Assembly (NCBI RefSeq): GCF_024723735.1
Contig: NZ_JANQDU010000004.1
Span: 430,586 to 494,585, forward strand
Source: Frigidibacter sp. ROC022
GTDB lineage: Bacteria > Pseudomonadota > Alphaproteobacteria > Rhodobacterales > Rhodobacteraceae
Length of the DNA: 64,000 nucleotides
Direction of reading: 5' to 3'
The first letter of the stretch is position 1, and every line of letters begins with the position of its first letter. The notes under the pieces are model-generated. The model was not told the origin of the DNA. It saw only the letters and a program-made list of their open reading frames with translations, and searched no databases. This document shows positions 51,886 through 62,573 of this stretch, in pieces. Both the position numbers and the translations under genes were made by a program.

Positions 51886-52633
51886 GATCATCACCTCTGA
51901 CAGCCTGCTGCCTTTCCGCCATGGCTTCTTTACCCGTGCCGGCGGGGCATCGTCGGGGATTTTCCAGGGGCTGAACTGCGGCCAGGGCTCCACCGACCAG
52001 CGCGAGGCGGTCGAGATCAACCGTGCCCGGGTGGCCCGGGCCATGGGGGTGAAGAGCGCCGATCTTGCCCTGGTGCATCAGGTCCATTCGGCCCGGGTCA
52101 TCACCGTCACCGAAGCCCCCGAGATGCCGCGCCCGCAGGCCGACGGGCTGGTCACCGCGACCCCCGGCCTGGCACTGGCGGTGATGAGTGCCGATTGCCA
52201 GCCGGTGCTGTTCGCCGATGCCGAGGCGGGGGTGATCGGCGCCACCCATGCCGGCTGGAAAGGCACCCTGGCCGGGGTGCTGGAGGCGACGCTGGACGCG
52301 ATGGAGACCCTGGGCGCCGATCGGGGCCGGACCAATGTGGTGATCGGCCCGACGATCAGCCAGCGCGCCTATGAGGTCGGGCCCGAGTTCCTGGACCGCT
52401 TCCTGGCCGAGGACGAGGCTTCGGCGCGGTTCTTTGCCCAGGGGAAGGGCGATCGGGTGCAGTTCGACCTTCCGGGCTACAGCCTCGACCGGCTGCGCCG
52501 GGCCGGGGTGGCCGATGCGCTCTGGACCCGGCATTGCACCTATTCCGACCCGGAGCGATTCTTTTCCTACCGGCGCTCGGTGCATCAGGCCGAGGCGGAT
52601 TACGGTCGATTGATCTCGGTGATCCGAATCTAG
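51875..52633 (+). CDS. pgeF: Peptidoglycan editing factor/YfiH-like (laccase domain) protein
   Basis: 252 residues with the YfiH zinc motifs: LVHQVHSARVI, VMSADCQPVLF, THAGWKGTLAGVLEATLDAM and CTYSDPERFFSYRR. In E. coli this enzyme removes wrongly placed amino acids from UDP-MurNAc peptides; relatives are also described as purine nucleoside phosphorylases. It ends the lgt-midA-pgeF group. The following 264-base gap (52634-52897) contains no gene that I can support. Confidence 0.92.
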   Translation: MALEIITSDSLLPFRHGFFTRAGGASSGIFQGLNCGQGSTDQREAVEINRARVARAMGVKSADLALVHQVHSARVITVTEAPEMPRPQADGLVTATPGLALAVMSADCQPVLFADAEAGVIGATHAGWKGTLAGVLEATLDAMETLGADRGRTNVVIGPTISQRAYEVGPEFLDRFLAEDEASARFFAQGKGDRVQFDLPGYSLDRLRRAGVADALWTRHCTYSDPERFFSYRRSVHQAEADYGRLISVIRI

Positions 52634-52897
52634 GCGGAATTTGTCGGCACCAATCGGGCGTTTCGGCCCGGATTCGCCCCATTTCAGCAACAATCGGCGG
52701 GGCGGACCTGGACCATCCCCTTGTTTTGACAGGGATTCGCCGCCGCCGGGCTGGAATCGGCACCGACCAGCCCTGCCATACAGCTTCCCAAAAATGCCCC
52801 GTTTACCGCCCTTGGGCCGCCGCAAACGGGGGGCAGATTGTCCTCAACGCGGCAATGAGGCCGCACCAGAGACGCAACGCGACAAGGGGTGACGACC

Positions 52898-53044
52898 ATG
52901 GCCAAGAAACGCTGGATGGAATCGGTTCTCAAAGCCTCGGCAGAGACCAAGGTGACGATGCCCTGGGCCCGTGGCACCAACCGGCTGCACATGATCGCCC
53001 GTCGCAACAAGGAACTGGCGAAGGCAAAGCTCGCCGAGGCCTGA
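52898..53044 (+). CDS. Small basic protein of 48 residues
   Basis: The frame begins MAKKRWMESVLKASAETKV and then has MPWARGTNRLHMIARRNKEL, ending in a Lys/Ala-rich helix. The composition (about 11 Lys/Arg) suggests a nucleic-acid or ribosome contact, but no function is known to me. AAGGGG stands before the ATG, and a perfect intrinsic terminator follows the stop by 33 bases, so it is probably a real single-gene unit. I recall similar short proteins in related bacteria. Confidence 0.65.
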   Translation: MAKKRWMESVLKASAETKVTMPWARGTNRLHMIARRNKELAKAKLAEA

Positions 53045-53077
53045 CGGCCCATCAGCTTTCCATCTCCCTGCTCAGAC

Positions 53078-53103
53078 TGGCCCCCTTCGGGGGGCCATTT
53101 TTT
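53078..53103 (+). terminator. Intrinsic terminator
   Basis: TGGCCCCC-TTCG-GGGGGCCA forms a perfect 8-bp stem on a stable TTCG tetraloop and is followed by six T on the plus strand. This is the clearest Rho-independent terminator in the window. It ends the unit for the 48-residue protein. Confidence 0.9.
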
Positions 53104-53116
53104 ATGCGTGAGAAGC

Positions 53117-53350
53117 CTAGGAACGCTTGAGCCGGTAGACGCCTTCCGGCAGGTTCAGCGCCGCCGAGAGGTCGCGGAGCTGGGTCATCGACAGGGTGAT
53201 CTTCTGCACCACGTCGCTGCGCGGATCCAGTTGTTCGACCGTCACGCAATCCTCGAAGGACTGGATGGTCACGTCTTCCTGCAAATGCTGTGCGCCTTCA
53301 TCGACCAGGGTGATGACGGTCGCGTCGAATTCGTGCTCGATGGTGAACAT
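53117..53350 (-). CDS. Hypothetical protein of 77 residues
   Basis: Sequence features: FTIEHEFDATVITLVDEGAQ at the start, an acidic middle with DVTIQSFEDCVTVEQLD, and TLSMTQLRDLSAALNLPEGV near the end, consistent with a small alpha/beta fold. No membrane segment or metal motif is seen. I do not recognise a named family. It is convergent with the small basic protein and lies behind its terminator. Confidence 0.7.
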   Translation of the reverse strand: MFTIEHEFDATVITLVDEGAQHLQEDVTIQSFEDCVTVEQLDPRSDVVQKITLSMTQLRDLSAALNLPEGVYRLKRS

Positions 53351-53519
53351 GCGGCCTCCGTTCTCGGGACTGATCGACTTCCTCGCAGGAAAGGCCGGGG
53401 CCGTAAACCCGGGAGCGCCCCTGGTCGCGGAGCGGTGCCTGGATGGCTGGCTGCGACACTGTTGGACTGGCCCGGCGCCGCATGTCTGCTAGGGTTGGGC
53501 CGAGCAGAGGGACAGGGTG

Positions 53520-54251
53520 ATGATCGGAAGATTCCTGCGGATATGCTGGCTGATCCTGCTGGTAGGCTGCACCGTGCCTTCGACCCTTCCGGGGCCGGCC
53601 CCGACCGCGCCGCCGCAGGTGCAGGACCAGACCGGCGTGCTGCCTTCGCCGGAAGTGGCGGCACGCAATTTCGTCACCGTGGTGGATCGGGTCGAACCGG
53701 TGGCCGAGGCGTTCTGCCGCCGGGCCCGGCGCGACGGCAATTGCGACTATGGCATCTACGTCGCCAGCGACGTCGACCTGCCGCCCAATGCCTTTCAGAC
53801 CGTCGATGCCGATGGCAGCCCGGTGATCGTCTTTACGATCTCGCTGATCGCCATGGCGCGCAATCAGGACGAACTGGCTTTCATCCTGGGCCATGAGGCG
53901 GCGCATCACATCGCGGGCCATATCGACAAGGCGCAGGCCGAGGCACTGAAGGGTGCCCTGATCCTGGGGACGGCAGCGGCCCTGGGCGGCGCCGATCAGG
54001 CCCGGGTCACGGAAGCGCAGCGTATCGGGGCGGCCTTCGGGGCGCGGCGGTTCTCGAAGGAGCACGAGCTGGAGGCCGATGCCCTGGGTGCCCGAATCGC
54101 CTATCGCGCAGGCTACGACCCGATGCTCGGGGCGGCCTATTTCGACCGGCTGCCGGACCCGGGCGACGCCTTCCTGGGGACCCATCCGCCCAATGCCGCG
54201 CGACTGGCGACCGTTGCGCGGGTGACCGAGGCACTGCGGGCGGGCGGCTAG
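53520..54251 (+). CDS. M48 family metalloprotease, lipoprotein
   Basis: 243 residues. The N-terminus has a lipobox (ILLVGC), so the mature protein is probably lipid-anchored, using lgt nearby. The zinc motif HEAAHH is in LAFILGHEAAHHIAGH, and the third ligand Glu is in KEHELEADALGARIAYRAGY. This is the short BepA/LoiP-like type that degrades misfolded envelope proteins. The ATG at 53520 is preferred over the GTG at 53517. Confidence 0.88.
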   Translation: MIGRFLRICWLILLVGCTVPSTLPGPAPTAPPQVQDQTGVLPSPEVAARNFVTVVDRVEPVAEAFCRRARRDGNCDYGIYVASDVDLPPNAFQTVDADGSPVIVFTISLIAMARNQDELAFILGHEAAHHIAGHIDKAQAEALKGALILGTAAALGGADQARVTEAQRIGAAFGARRFSKEHELEADALGARIAYRAGYDPMLGAAYFDRLPDPGDAFLGTHPPNAARLATVARVTEALRAGG

Positions 54252-54265
54252 GGCCGGGCCGGGAC

Positions 54266-54279
54266 TTGATTCACATCAA
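54266..54279 (+). promoter_or_regulatory. Perfect FNR-type binding site
   Basis: TTGAT-TCAC-ATCAA matches the FNR/FnrL consensus TTGAT-N4-ATCAA exactly. A possible -10 (TAGGCT, about 54301-54306) would put the site near -41, the class II activation position. The DUF6455 start lies 67 bases beyond the box. This predicts induction at low oxygen. Confidence 0.75.
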
Positions 54280-54346
54280 TGTTAACGCTGCGGCATCTGC
54301 CTAGGCTGGGCGCAGAACGTGCGGACCGGCCCGGAAGGAGAGACCG

Positions 54347-54604
54347 ATGTCCTATACCACGAGACTGAATCGACATGCCGCGCTGGTCGGCAAGATGGCC
54401 GATACGCTGAACATCGACCTGGCCGAGAAGGCGATGCGCGGCGAACTCTGCGAGGGCAGCTTCCGCGGCCTGCTGATGAACTGCCTGGCCTGCGAAAAGC
54501 CCGGAGAATGTCAGCAGTTCCTGGACGCGCATCCGGCCGGTGCCGAGGCGGCCCCGGACTATTGCCGCAACCGCGAGACCTTCGAACGGCTCGCCACCGG
54601 CTGA
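54347..54604 (+). CDS. DUF6455 family protein, cysteine-rich
   Basis: 85 residues. Five cysteines stand at 35, 46, 49, 55 and 73, in ELCEGS, MNCLACEKPGECQ and DYCRN, a spacing that could hold a metal or Fe-S cluster. The family function is unknown. A perfect FNR-type box upstream suggests a role under low oxygen. AAGGAGAG stands at good distance from the ATG. Confidence 0.82.
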   Translation: MSYTTRLNRHAALVGKMADTLNIDLAEKAMRGELCEGSFRGLLMNCLACEKPGECQQFLDAHPAGAEAAPDYCRNRETFERLATG

Positions 54605-54672
54605 CCGACCCCGGGGCTTGGCGCGGCACGGCCGCCTGACTATCCTTCCCGCCGGACCGGGGGAGGGATGCC

Positions 54673-55035
54673 ATGGCTGCCTGGCTGAAGGCCGAAACGC
54701 AACGATTCTGGAAGACCTGCTGCTGGTCGCTGGCCGGCTGGCGCGCGGCCTGGGCCAGCGAGAAGTCGCTTCGGCAATGGAGCCTGGCCAATCTGCTTTC
54801 GGCCGCGCTGGCCTTTGCGGTGGAGATGAGCCCGGGCGAACGGGCGCTGATCCTGGCTCTGGGCGTTCTGGTGCTGGCCGCCGAAGTGCTGAACACCGCC
54901 ATCGAGGAAATCGTCGACATGGTCAGCCCGGGCATCGATGCGCGGGCCGGGAAGGCCAAGGATTGCGGCAGCGCGGCGGTGGCGCTGTGCGCCATCGCGG
55001 CGGGCATCGCCTGGGTCGTGGTGCTGCTGGGCTGA
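54673..55035 (+). CDS. dgkA: Diacylglycerol kinase (prokaryotic DgkA type)
   Basis: 120 residues with three membrane segments and the signature AEVLNTAIEEIVDMVS, containing the catalytic Glu and the nucleotide-binding acid residues. It returns diacylglycerol to phosphatidic acid. GGGAGGG precedes the ATG. The stop codon lies inside a hairpin shared with the convergent efp gene. Confidence 0.93.
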   Translation: MAAWLKAETQRFWKTCCWSLAGWRAAWASEKSLRQWSLANLLSAALAFAVEMSPGERALILALGVLVLAAEVLNTAIEEIVDMVSPGIDARAGKAKDCGSAAVALCAIAAGIAWVVVLLG

Positions 55036-55053
55036 TCCCGCTGCCGGGATCAG
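55032..55053. terminator. Hairpin spanning the dgkA and efp stop codons
   Basis: CTGATCCCG-CTGC-CGGGATCAG is a perfect 9-bp stem. The left arm contains the TGA of dgkA and the right arm the TGA of efp on the other strand. No T-run follows, so it is at best a weak two-way terminator. Confidence 0.5.
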
Positions 55054-55616
55054 TCCTTGGCGCGTTCCTGATACGAAGCGTCCTCGGTCGAGACGACCAC
55101 ACGGGTGCCGACACCGATATGCGGCGGAACGGTGGTCTTCACGCCGTTCGACAGCACCGCCGGCTTGTAGGAGGAGGAGGCGGTCTGGCCCTTGGTCACC
55201 GGCTCGGTCTCGACCACTTCCAGCGTCACCTTCTGCGGCAGTTCGATCGAGATCGCGATGCCTTCATGGGTCTTGAGCGAGACCCGCATCCCGTCCGCCA
55301 GCCAGACCTTGTCGTCGCCGATGACGTCCGGCGAGACCGCGACCTGATCATAGGTGTTCGGCTCCATGAAGTGATAGCCTTCGGCATCTTCATAGAGGAA
55401 ATCGTAGTCTCGGTCGTCGACATTGGCCTTCTCGACCTGCTCGGTGGTTTTCCAGCGGTCGGTGACCTTCACGCCGTCCGAGATCCGGCGCATGTCGACC
55501 GAGGTGGTCGGCGTGCCCTTGCCGGGGTGGAAGTTGGTGGCATTCAGCACGACATAGAGCCGGCCGTCGATGTCCACGACATTGCCCTTGCGGAGTGACG
55601 AGGCGATGACTTTCAA
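55050..55616 (-). CDS. efp: Elongation factor P
   Basis: 188 residues with the three-domain EF-P fold. The loop HPGKGTP carries the Lys that is beta-lysylated by EpmA in the E. coli pathway. It rescues ribosomes stalled at proline runs. It is divergent from epmA with 96 bases between starts, which supports the Lys-type modification here. Confidence 0.97.
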   Translation of the reverse strand: MKVIASSLRKGNVVDIDGRLYVVLNATNFHPGKGTPTTSVDMRRISDGVKVTDRWKTTEQVEKANVDDRDYDFLYEDAEGYHFMEPNTYDQVAVSPDVIGDDKVWLADGMRVSLKTHEGIAISIELPQKVTLEVVETEPVTKGQTASSSYKPAVLSNGVKTTVPPHIGVGTRVVVSTEDASYQERAKD

Positions 55617-55712
55617 AGGTTCGGTCCTTGCGATCTTCTGGGGGGCGCCCTAGTCAGGCGCAGTTTTCAACGCCAGCCCCTAACCGATATTCAGGCAATT
55701 CGCCAGCCCCGC

Positions 55713-56756
55713 ATGACCAGAGCCGCTTCCCCATGGTGGTCGCCTTCGCGCCACGCCGATCGCCGCCCGGCCCTGCTGGCGCGGGGCCGCATCCAGTCGG
55801 CCCTGCGCGGCTGGCTGGCGGGGGAGGGCTTTGTCGAGGTCGATCCCTCGGCGCTTCAGGTCTCGCCGGGGAACGAGGCGCATCTGCATGCCTTTGCCAC
55901 CGAGGCGATCGGCAATGACGGGCAGGGCCGGCCGATGTATCTGCATACCTCGCCGGAATTCGCGATGAAGAAGCTGCTGGCGGCGGGCGAGACAAGGATT
56001 GCGGCCTTCGCGCATGTGTTCCGCAATCGCGAGCGGGGGCCGACCCACAGCCCGGAATTCACCATGCTGGAGTGGTATCGGGCGGGTGAGGACTATTCGG
56101 TGCTGATGCGGGACTGCGCCGCGATGCTGGGTCTGGCGGCGCGGGCGGCGGGCAGCGATCTGCTGCGCTTCGGCGCGGCCAGCTGCGATCCTTTCGCCGA
56201 GCCCGAGCGGGTCTCGGTGGCCGAGGCGTTCCGGCGTCATGCCGGGATCGACCTGCTGGCGACCCTGGACGCCGACGGCACCCCCGACGCCGCGGCGCTG
56301 GCGGCGCAGCTGACCGCCCGGGGCCTGCGCTTCGGCGGCGATGACAGCTGGTCCGACATGCTGAGCCGGGTGCTGGTCGAGAAGGTCGAGCCGCATCTGG
56401 GCCACGGTCGCGCCACGGTGCTCGACCGTTACCCGGCCGCCGAGGCGGCGCTGGCCCGGCGAGCGCCCGACGATCCCCGGGTGGCCGAGCGGTTTGAGCT
56501 CTATGCCTGCGGGGTGGAACTGGCGAACGGCTTTGGAGAACTGACCGACGCGGAGGAACAGCGGCGGAGGTTCGAGGCCGAGATGGCCGAGAAGGCCCGC
56601 GTCTATGGCGAGCGCTATCCGCTGGACGAGGATTTCCTGGCGGCGCTGGAGATCATGCCCCCGGCATCCGGCATCGCCCTGGGCTTTGACCGGCTGGTGA
56701 TGCTGGCCACCGGCGCACCGAGGATCGACGACGTGATCTGGGCGCCGGTGGGCTAG
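55713..56756 (+). CDS. epmA: EF-P lysine aminoacylase (GenX/PoxA)
   Basis: 347 residues, a class II lysyl-tRNA synthetase-like catalytic domain without the anticodon domain: FVEVDPSALQVSPGNEAHL, then LHTSPEFAMKKLLAAG, AHVFRNRERGPTHSPEFTML (motif 2) and SGIALGFDRLVMLATG (motif 3). It attaches (R)-beta-lysine to EF-P. EpmB, which makes beta-lysine, is not in the window. Confidence 0.94.
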   Translation: MTRAASPWWSPSRHADRRPALLARGRIQSALRGWLAGEGFVEVDPSALQVSPGNEAHLHAFATEAIGNDGQGRPMYLHTSPEFAMKKLLAAGETRIAAFAHVFRNRERGPTHSPEFTMLEWYRAGEDYSVLMRDCAAMLGLAARAAGSDLLRFGAASCDPFAEPERVSVAEAFRRHAGIDLLATLDADGTPDAAALAAQLTARGLRFGGDDSWSDMLSRVLVEKVEPHLGHGRATVLDRYPAAEAALARRAPDDPRVAERFELYACGVELANGFGELTDAEEQRRRFEAEMAEKARVYGERYPLDEDFLAALEIMPPASGIALGFDRLVMLATGAPRIDDVIWAPVG

Positions 56757-56759
56757 GGA

Positions 56760-57002
56760 TCAGAGGGACTTGTGGGTGCCGTCGCAGAGCGGCTTGTTGG
56801 CCGACTGCTTGCAGCCGCAGAAGAACACCCGGCGGCTCTCGGTCGCCACGTATTTTACCGGGGTGAACGGCCCGGACTTGTGGCTGCCGTCGCAGAAGGG
56901 TTGCTTTTCGGACAGGCCGCACTGACACCAGAAATAGGTCTTTCCGGCTTCGACCTCGACGGGATAGGGGGCTTTCTGGGCGATCTTCGGGGTTTCCGTC
57001 AT
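56760..57002 (-). CDS. CDGSH iron-sulfur domain protein
   Basis: 80 residues with two CDGSH-type motifs. The first reads FWCQCGLSEKQPFCDGSH and the second FFCGCKQSANKPLCDGTH, each offering three Cys and one His for a [2Fe-2S] cluster. The two-domain bacterial type is likely an electron-transfer or redox-sensing protein; its partner is unknown. GGAAGGAG precedes the ATG at 57002. It ends 3 bases after epmA on the opposite strand. Confidence 0.92.
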   Translation of the reverse strand: MTETPKIAQKAPYPVEVEAGKTYFWCQCGLSEKQPFCDGSHKSGPFTPVKYVATESRRVFFCGCKQSANKPLCDGTHKSL

Positions 57003-57083
57003 CGGTGCTCCTTCCTGGCTTTGGGGTCGACTCATGGCTGAGGCCGCCCAATCCCTTGTCACCAGGCGCGGATTGTCAACGCG

Positions 57084-58460
57084 TCAATGTGAACCGATCT
57101 TCCCCCAAAGATCATACTCCCCGGCTTCGTCCACCTCGACCGTCACCAGGTCGCCCGGGGTCAGCCCTTCGAAACCTTCGTCGATGAACAGGTTGCCGTC
57201 GATCTCGGGCGCGTCGGCCTTGGTGCGGCAGGTCGCGCCCTCGGCGTCCACCTCATCGACGATCACCTGCATCTGCTGCCCGACCTTCGCCGCCAGTTTC
57301 GCCTCGGAAATCGCCTGCGCCCTGGCCATGAAGCGGTTCCAGCGGTCCTGCTTGACCTCGTCGGGGACATGGTCGGGCAGGGCGTTCGAGCGGGCGCCCT
57401 TCACGTCTTCGTATTGAAAGCAGCCGACCCGGTCCAGCTGCGCCTCGTCCAGCCAGTCGAGCAGCACCTGGAACTCGGCCTCGGTCTCGCCCGGATAGCC
57501 GACGATGAAGGTCGAGCGCAGGGCGATTTCGGGGCAGATGGCGCGCCAGGCGGCGATTTCGTCCAGCGTCTTCGCGGCGGCGGCGGGCCGGGCCATGCGG
57601 CGCAGCACGCCGGGGTCGGCGTGCTGGAACGGGATGTCGAGATAGGGCAGCACCAGCCCCTCGGCCATCAGCGGCACGAGGTCGCGCACATGCGGGTAGG
57701 GATAGACGTAGTGCAGCCGGACCCAGGCGCCGAGCCGGCCCAGGTCGCGGGCCAGGTCGGTGATATGGGCGCGGTGGCCCCGCTCGGTTGCGTGCTTCAG
57801 ATCGACGCCATAGGCCGAGGTGTCCTGCGAGATCACCAGCAGTTCCCGGACCCCGGCCTCGACCAGCCGCTCGGCTTCGCGCAGGACCGCATGGGCGGGG
57901 CGCGAGACCAGGCGGCCGCGCATGTCGGGGATGATGCAGAACCTGCATTTGTGGTTACAGCCTTCCGATATCTTCAGATAGCTGTAGTGGCGCGGGGTCA
58001 GGCTGACGCCGCTGGCCGGCAGCAGATCGACAAAGGGATCGGGCGCCGGCGGCACGGCGGCATGGACGGCGTCGAGCACCGCCTCGTATTGATGCGGCCC
58101 GGTGACGGCCAGCACCTTCGGATGCGCCCCGGTGATGTACTCGGGTTCGGCGCCGAGGCAGCCGGTGACGATGACCCGGCCGTTTTCCTGCAGCGCCTCG
58201 CCGATGGCTTGCAGGCTTTCCGCCTTGGCCGAGTCGAGAAAGCCGCAGGTATTGACGATCACCGCATCGGCGCCCTGGTAATCGGGGCTGATCGCATAGC
58301 CCTCGGCCCTGAGCCGGGTCAGGATCCGCTCGCTGTCCACCAACGCCTTGGGACAGCCGAGCGAGACCATGCCGATCATCGGCTGGCCGTCGCGGCGGTC
58401 GTCGTTCAGCGTCAGGCGCGGCGCAAGGTCGGGGCGGAGGTCAGGCGGGTTGATCGGCAT
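57084..58460 (-). CDS. rimO: Ribosomal protein S12 methylthiotransferase
   Basis: 458 residues. The UPF0004 domain (about 30-150) has [14 protein letters not shown] and [10 protein letters not shown]; the radical-SAM core has [13 protein letters not shown] (C-x3-C-x2-C) and then [12 protein letters not shown]; a TRAM domain is at the end ([12 protein letters not shown]). It methylthiolates Asp89 of S12. The start at 58460 (MPINPPDL) is uncertain; in-frame ATGs at 58469 and beyond are possible. Confidence 0.95.
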   Translation of the reverse strand: MPINPPDLRPDLAPRLTLNDDRRDGQPMIGMVSLGCPKALVDSERILTRLRAEGYAISPDYQGADAVIVNTCGFLDSAKAESLQAIGEALQENGRVIVTGCLGAEPEYITGAHPKVLAVTGPHQYEAVLDAVHAAVPPAPDPFVDLLPASGVSLTPRHYSYLKISEGCNHKCRFCIIPDMRGRLVSRPAHAVLREAERLVEAGVRELLVISQDTSAYGVDLKHATERGHRAHITDLARDLGRLGAWVRLHYVYPYPHVRDLVPLMAEGLVLPYLDIPFQHADPGVLRRMARPAAAAKTLDEIAAWRAICPEIALRSTFIVGYPGETEAEFQVLLDWLDEAQLDRVGCFQYEDVKGARSNALPDHVPDEVKQDRWNRFMARAQAISEAKLAAKVGQQMQVIVDEVDAEGATCRTKADAPEIDGNLFIDEGFEGLTPGDLVTVEVDEAGEYDLWGKIGSH

Positions 58461-58538
58461 CGCCGGCATATAGCGCCCGGGCAGGGGCGAGGGAAGGGGC
58501 GTCCGGCATGGGACGTGGCGCAAGTCGGCGCCTTCGAG

Positions 58539-59951
<1,413 letters not shown>

Positions 59952-60121
59952 GGTTCTGTCCTTCGTCGAAATGTCGGGCGAGAGTATCAGCCGGGGTGGC
60001 GAGGGCAAGCCACGAGCCGGGTTCCCGGCCGCCCGCGCGGCCGGCGCCGGCGAGGATCAGCCCGCGCGGGCCGGCCCTGACGGGGCCGCCGCGCCCGGGG
60101 CCGGGCGCTGTCTTCCCCCTG

Positions 60122-61051
60122 TCAGACGCCGAGACACCAGCGCAGCACCGCCTTCTGCGCGTGCAGCCGGTTCTCGGCTTCATCGAAGATCACCGAATGC
60201 GGGCCGTCCATCACCGCGCTGGTCACCTCGTCGTCGCGATGCGCGGGCAGGCAATGCATGAACAGCGCGTCGGGCTTGGCCTTGGCCATCAGCGCCTCGT
60301 TGACCTGATAGGGCCGAAGCTGGTTGTGCCGCCGCTCGCGCGAGGACTGGCTGTCATGCATCGAGACCCAGGTATCGGCGATCACCAGATCGGCGCCTTC
60401 GACGGCTTTGTCGGGGTCGCGCTCGATCGTGATCGTGGCGCCCTTGCTCCGGGCCAGCCCGACGAATTCATCCTCGGGGTCCAGTGTCGGCGGCCCGGTG
60501 AAGGTCAGATCAAAGCCGAACTCGCCGGCCGCATGCAGCCAGGAGGCGCAGACATTGTTGCCGTCGCCGCACCAGACCACCTTGCGCCCGGCGATCGGGC
60601 CGCGATGTTCCTCGAAGGTCAGCACGTCGGCCATGATCTGGCAGGGATGGGTGCGGTTGGTCAGCCCGTTGATCACCGGCACCGTGGCGTATTCCGCCAT
60701 CTCCAGCAGGGTCTGTTCCTCGAAGGTCCGGATCATGATCAGATCGACGTAGCGGCTCAGCACCCGTGCGGTGTCGGCAATGGTCTCACCATGGCCCAGC
60801 TGCATTTCCGAACCCGAGAGCACCAGGGTCTCGCCGCCCATCTGCCGGACTCCGACATCGAAGGACACCCGGGTGCGGGTCGAGGGCTTCTCGAAGATCA
60901 GGGCGACGATCCGATCCTTGAGCGGCTGCTCGTCATCCGGTGCGCCCTTGGGCCGGCCGGCGCGGGCGGTCTTCATCGTCCGGGCCTGGTCGATCATCTG
61001 CCGCAGCGCCTGGGGGTCGGTCTTGTGGATGTCGAGGAAGTGGTTTGTCAT
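60122..61051 (-). CDS. argF: Ornithine carbamoyltransferase
   Basis: 309 residues. The carbamoyl-phosphate site is [14 protein letters not shown], followed by [13 protein letters not shown] and [13 protein letters not shown], which identifies ornithine as substrate. It follows argD by 73 bases and uses carbamoyl phosphate made by CarB. Length is typical. Confidence 0.96.
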   Translation of the reverse strand: MTNHFLDIHKTDPQALRQMIDQARTMKTARAGRPKGAPDDEQPLKDRIVALIFEKPSTRTRVSFDVGVRQMGGETLVLSGSEMQLGHGETIADTARVLSRYVDLIMIRTFEEQTLLEMAEYATVPVINGLTNRTHPCQIMADVLTFEEHRGPIAGRKVVWCGDGNNVCASWLHAAGEFGFDLTFTGPPTLDPEDEFVGLARSKGATITIERDPDKAVEGADLVIADTWVSMHDSQSSRERRHNQLRPYQVNEALMAKAKPDALFMHCLPAHRDDEVTSAVMDGPHSVIFDEAENRLHAQKAVLRWCLGV

Positions 61052-61070
61052 GGGTCTCGCCTTTGACGGG

Positions 61071-61091
61071 CCGGGGCGCCGTTCGCCCCGG
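61071..61091 (-). other. Hairpin between argD and argF
   Basis: A perfect 8-bp GC-rich stem (61071-61078 with 61084-61091) and 5-base loop in the 73-base gap, about 20 bases before the argF start. It probably lowers readthrough or stabilises one part of the mRNA. Confidence 0.4.
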
Positions 61092-61124
61092 GTTCCCGGT
61101 AGATATTTCAGGATTGAGCGGGCA

Positions 61125-62306
61125 TCAGCCGGCGGCGGCCTCGACACGGGCCGCGGCCCGGTCCAGGCGCGCGACGGCCTCGGCAATGTCCTCGTCGGGG
61201 ATGTTGAGTGCCGGCAGCAGGCGCAACACGTTGTCGGCGGCGGGGACGGTGAGCACCTCCTCGTCGAAGCCCGCCTTGACCAGATCGGCGGCCGGGGCCC
61301 GGCATTTCAGCCCGAGCAACAGGCCGGTGCCGCGCACCGAGTCGAAGACCGTGGGATGCGCCGCGACCAGGGATTCGAGCTTTTGCCGGAACAGGCCGGC
61401 CTTGCGGTTGACCTCTTCCAGGAAGTCCGGCGCCGAGACCAGGTCGGTCACCGTCTTGCCGATGGCGCAGCCCAGCGGATTGCCGCCATAGGTCGATCCA
61501 TGGGTGCCCGCGACCATGCCGCTGGCGGCATCCTCGGTGGCCAGGACCGCACCCAGCGGGAAGCCGCCGCCGATGCCCTTGGCGACCATCATGATGTCGG
61601 GGGTTATCCCGGCCCATTCATGGGCGAAGAGCCGCCCGGTGCGCCCCATGCCGCATTGCACCTCGTCGAGGATCAGCAGGGTGCCCGAGGCGTCGCAGAT
61701 GTCGCGCATGCCTTTCAGGCAGGCGTCGGGCAGCACCCGGATGCCGCCCTCGCCCTGGATCGGCTCGACCAGGATGGCGGCGGTGTTGGGGGTGACGGCG
61801 GCCTGCAACGCCTCGTGATCGCCGAAGGGCAGATGCACGAAACCCGGCAGCAGCGGGCCGAAGCCCTTGACCATCTTCTCGGCCCCCGCAGCGGCGATGG
61901 CTGCCGCGGACCGGCCATGGAAGGAGCCGTCGAAGGTGATGATGTCGGTCCGCTCGGGCTGGCCCTTGTCGTACCAGTACTTGCGCGCCATCTTCACCGC
62001 CAGTTCGCAGGACTCGGTGCCTGAATTGGTGAAGAAGACGGTATCGGCAAAGGTCAGCTCGACCAGCTTGTCGGCCAGCGCCTCCTGTTCCGGAATCTGG
62101 TAGAGGTTCGAGACATGCCAGAGCTTCGCCGCCTGATCCGAGATCGTCCTGACCAGCGCCGGATGGGCATGGCCGAGCGCGTTGACCGCGATCCCGGCAC
62201 CGAGGTCGAGCATTCGGCGGCCATCGGTGGTGACAAGCCAGGAGCCTTCACCATGCTCGAAGGCAAACGGTGCGCGGGAATAGGTCGGCAGGACGGACGG
62301 GATCAT
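61125..62306 (-). CDS. argD: Acetylornithine aminotransferase family protein
   Basis: 393 residues. [17 protein letters not shown] and [16 protein letters not shown] surround the cofactor site; [15 protein letters not shown] precedes the PLP lysine in [14 protein letters not shown]. It transaminates N-acetylglutamate semialdehyde in arginine synthesis. argF follows. The ATG at 62306 is preferred; the upstream frame is inside the leader region. A promoter-like TTGACA lies roughly 65 bases before the start. Confidence 0.95.
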   Translation of the reverse strand: MIPSVLPTYSRAPFAFEHGEGSWLVTTDGRRMLDLGAGIAVNALGHAHPALVRTISDQAAKLWHVSNLYQIPEQEALADKLVELTFADTVFFTNSGTESCELAVKMARKYWYDKGQPERTDIITFDGSFHGRSAAAIAAAGAEKMVKGFGPLLPGFVHLPFGDHEALQAAVTPNTAAILVEPIQGEGGIRVLPDACLKGMRDICDASGTLLILDEVQCGMGRTGRLFAHEWAGITPDIMMVAKGIGGGFPLGAVLATEDAASGMVAGTHGSTYGGNPLGCAIGKTVTDLVSAPDFLEEVNRKAGLFRQKLESLVAAHPTVFDSVRGTGLLLGLKCRAPAADLVKAGFDEEVLTVPAADNVLRLLPALNIPDEDIAEAVARLDRAAARVEAAAG

Positions 62307-62423
62307 GTGGGACTCTCGCAAGATGAAGCCCGGATAAGGCAACGGCCTTGGGGCGGTGTCAACGGAAAGCGGGGAGGGACTGGGCATCTGCCGGATCCGG
62401 GGACCGGGCAGCAGGACAGGACG

Positions 62424-62489
62424 TCAGGCGCAGCAGCGTCGGCGTCGGGGCAGGGCGGCAAGGGCAATGCGGATGTCCATGCGCGGCAT
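62424..62489 (-). CDS. Candidate 21-residue leader peptide ahead of argD-argF
   Basis: The frame starts with MPRMDIRIALAALP and ends in four Arg, two Cys and an Ala before TGA. GGGAG stands 7 bases before the ATG. It lies 117 bases upstream of argD on the same strand. Four consecutive Arg codons (CGA CGC CGA CGC) would suit arginine-sensing attenuation; the Cys pair could instead sense cysteine. No clear terminator/antiterminator pair with a T-run is seen. Confidence 0.45.
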   Translation of the reverse strand: MPRMDIRIALAALPRRRRCCA

Positions 62490-62573
62490 GTAGCAACTCC
62501 CGCCCGGCCTGTCCAGCCGGCGGAGTGCCCCGCGCCGGGATCGGCACATCTGCTTGAAATCGTCGCAGCTGCC

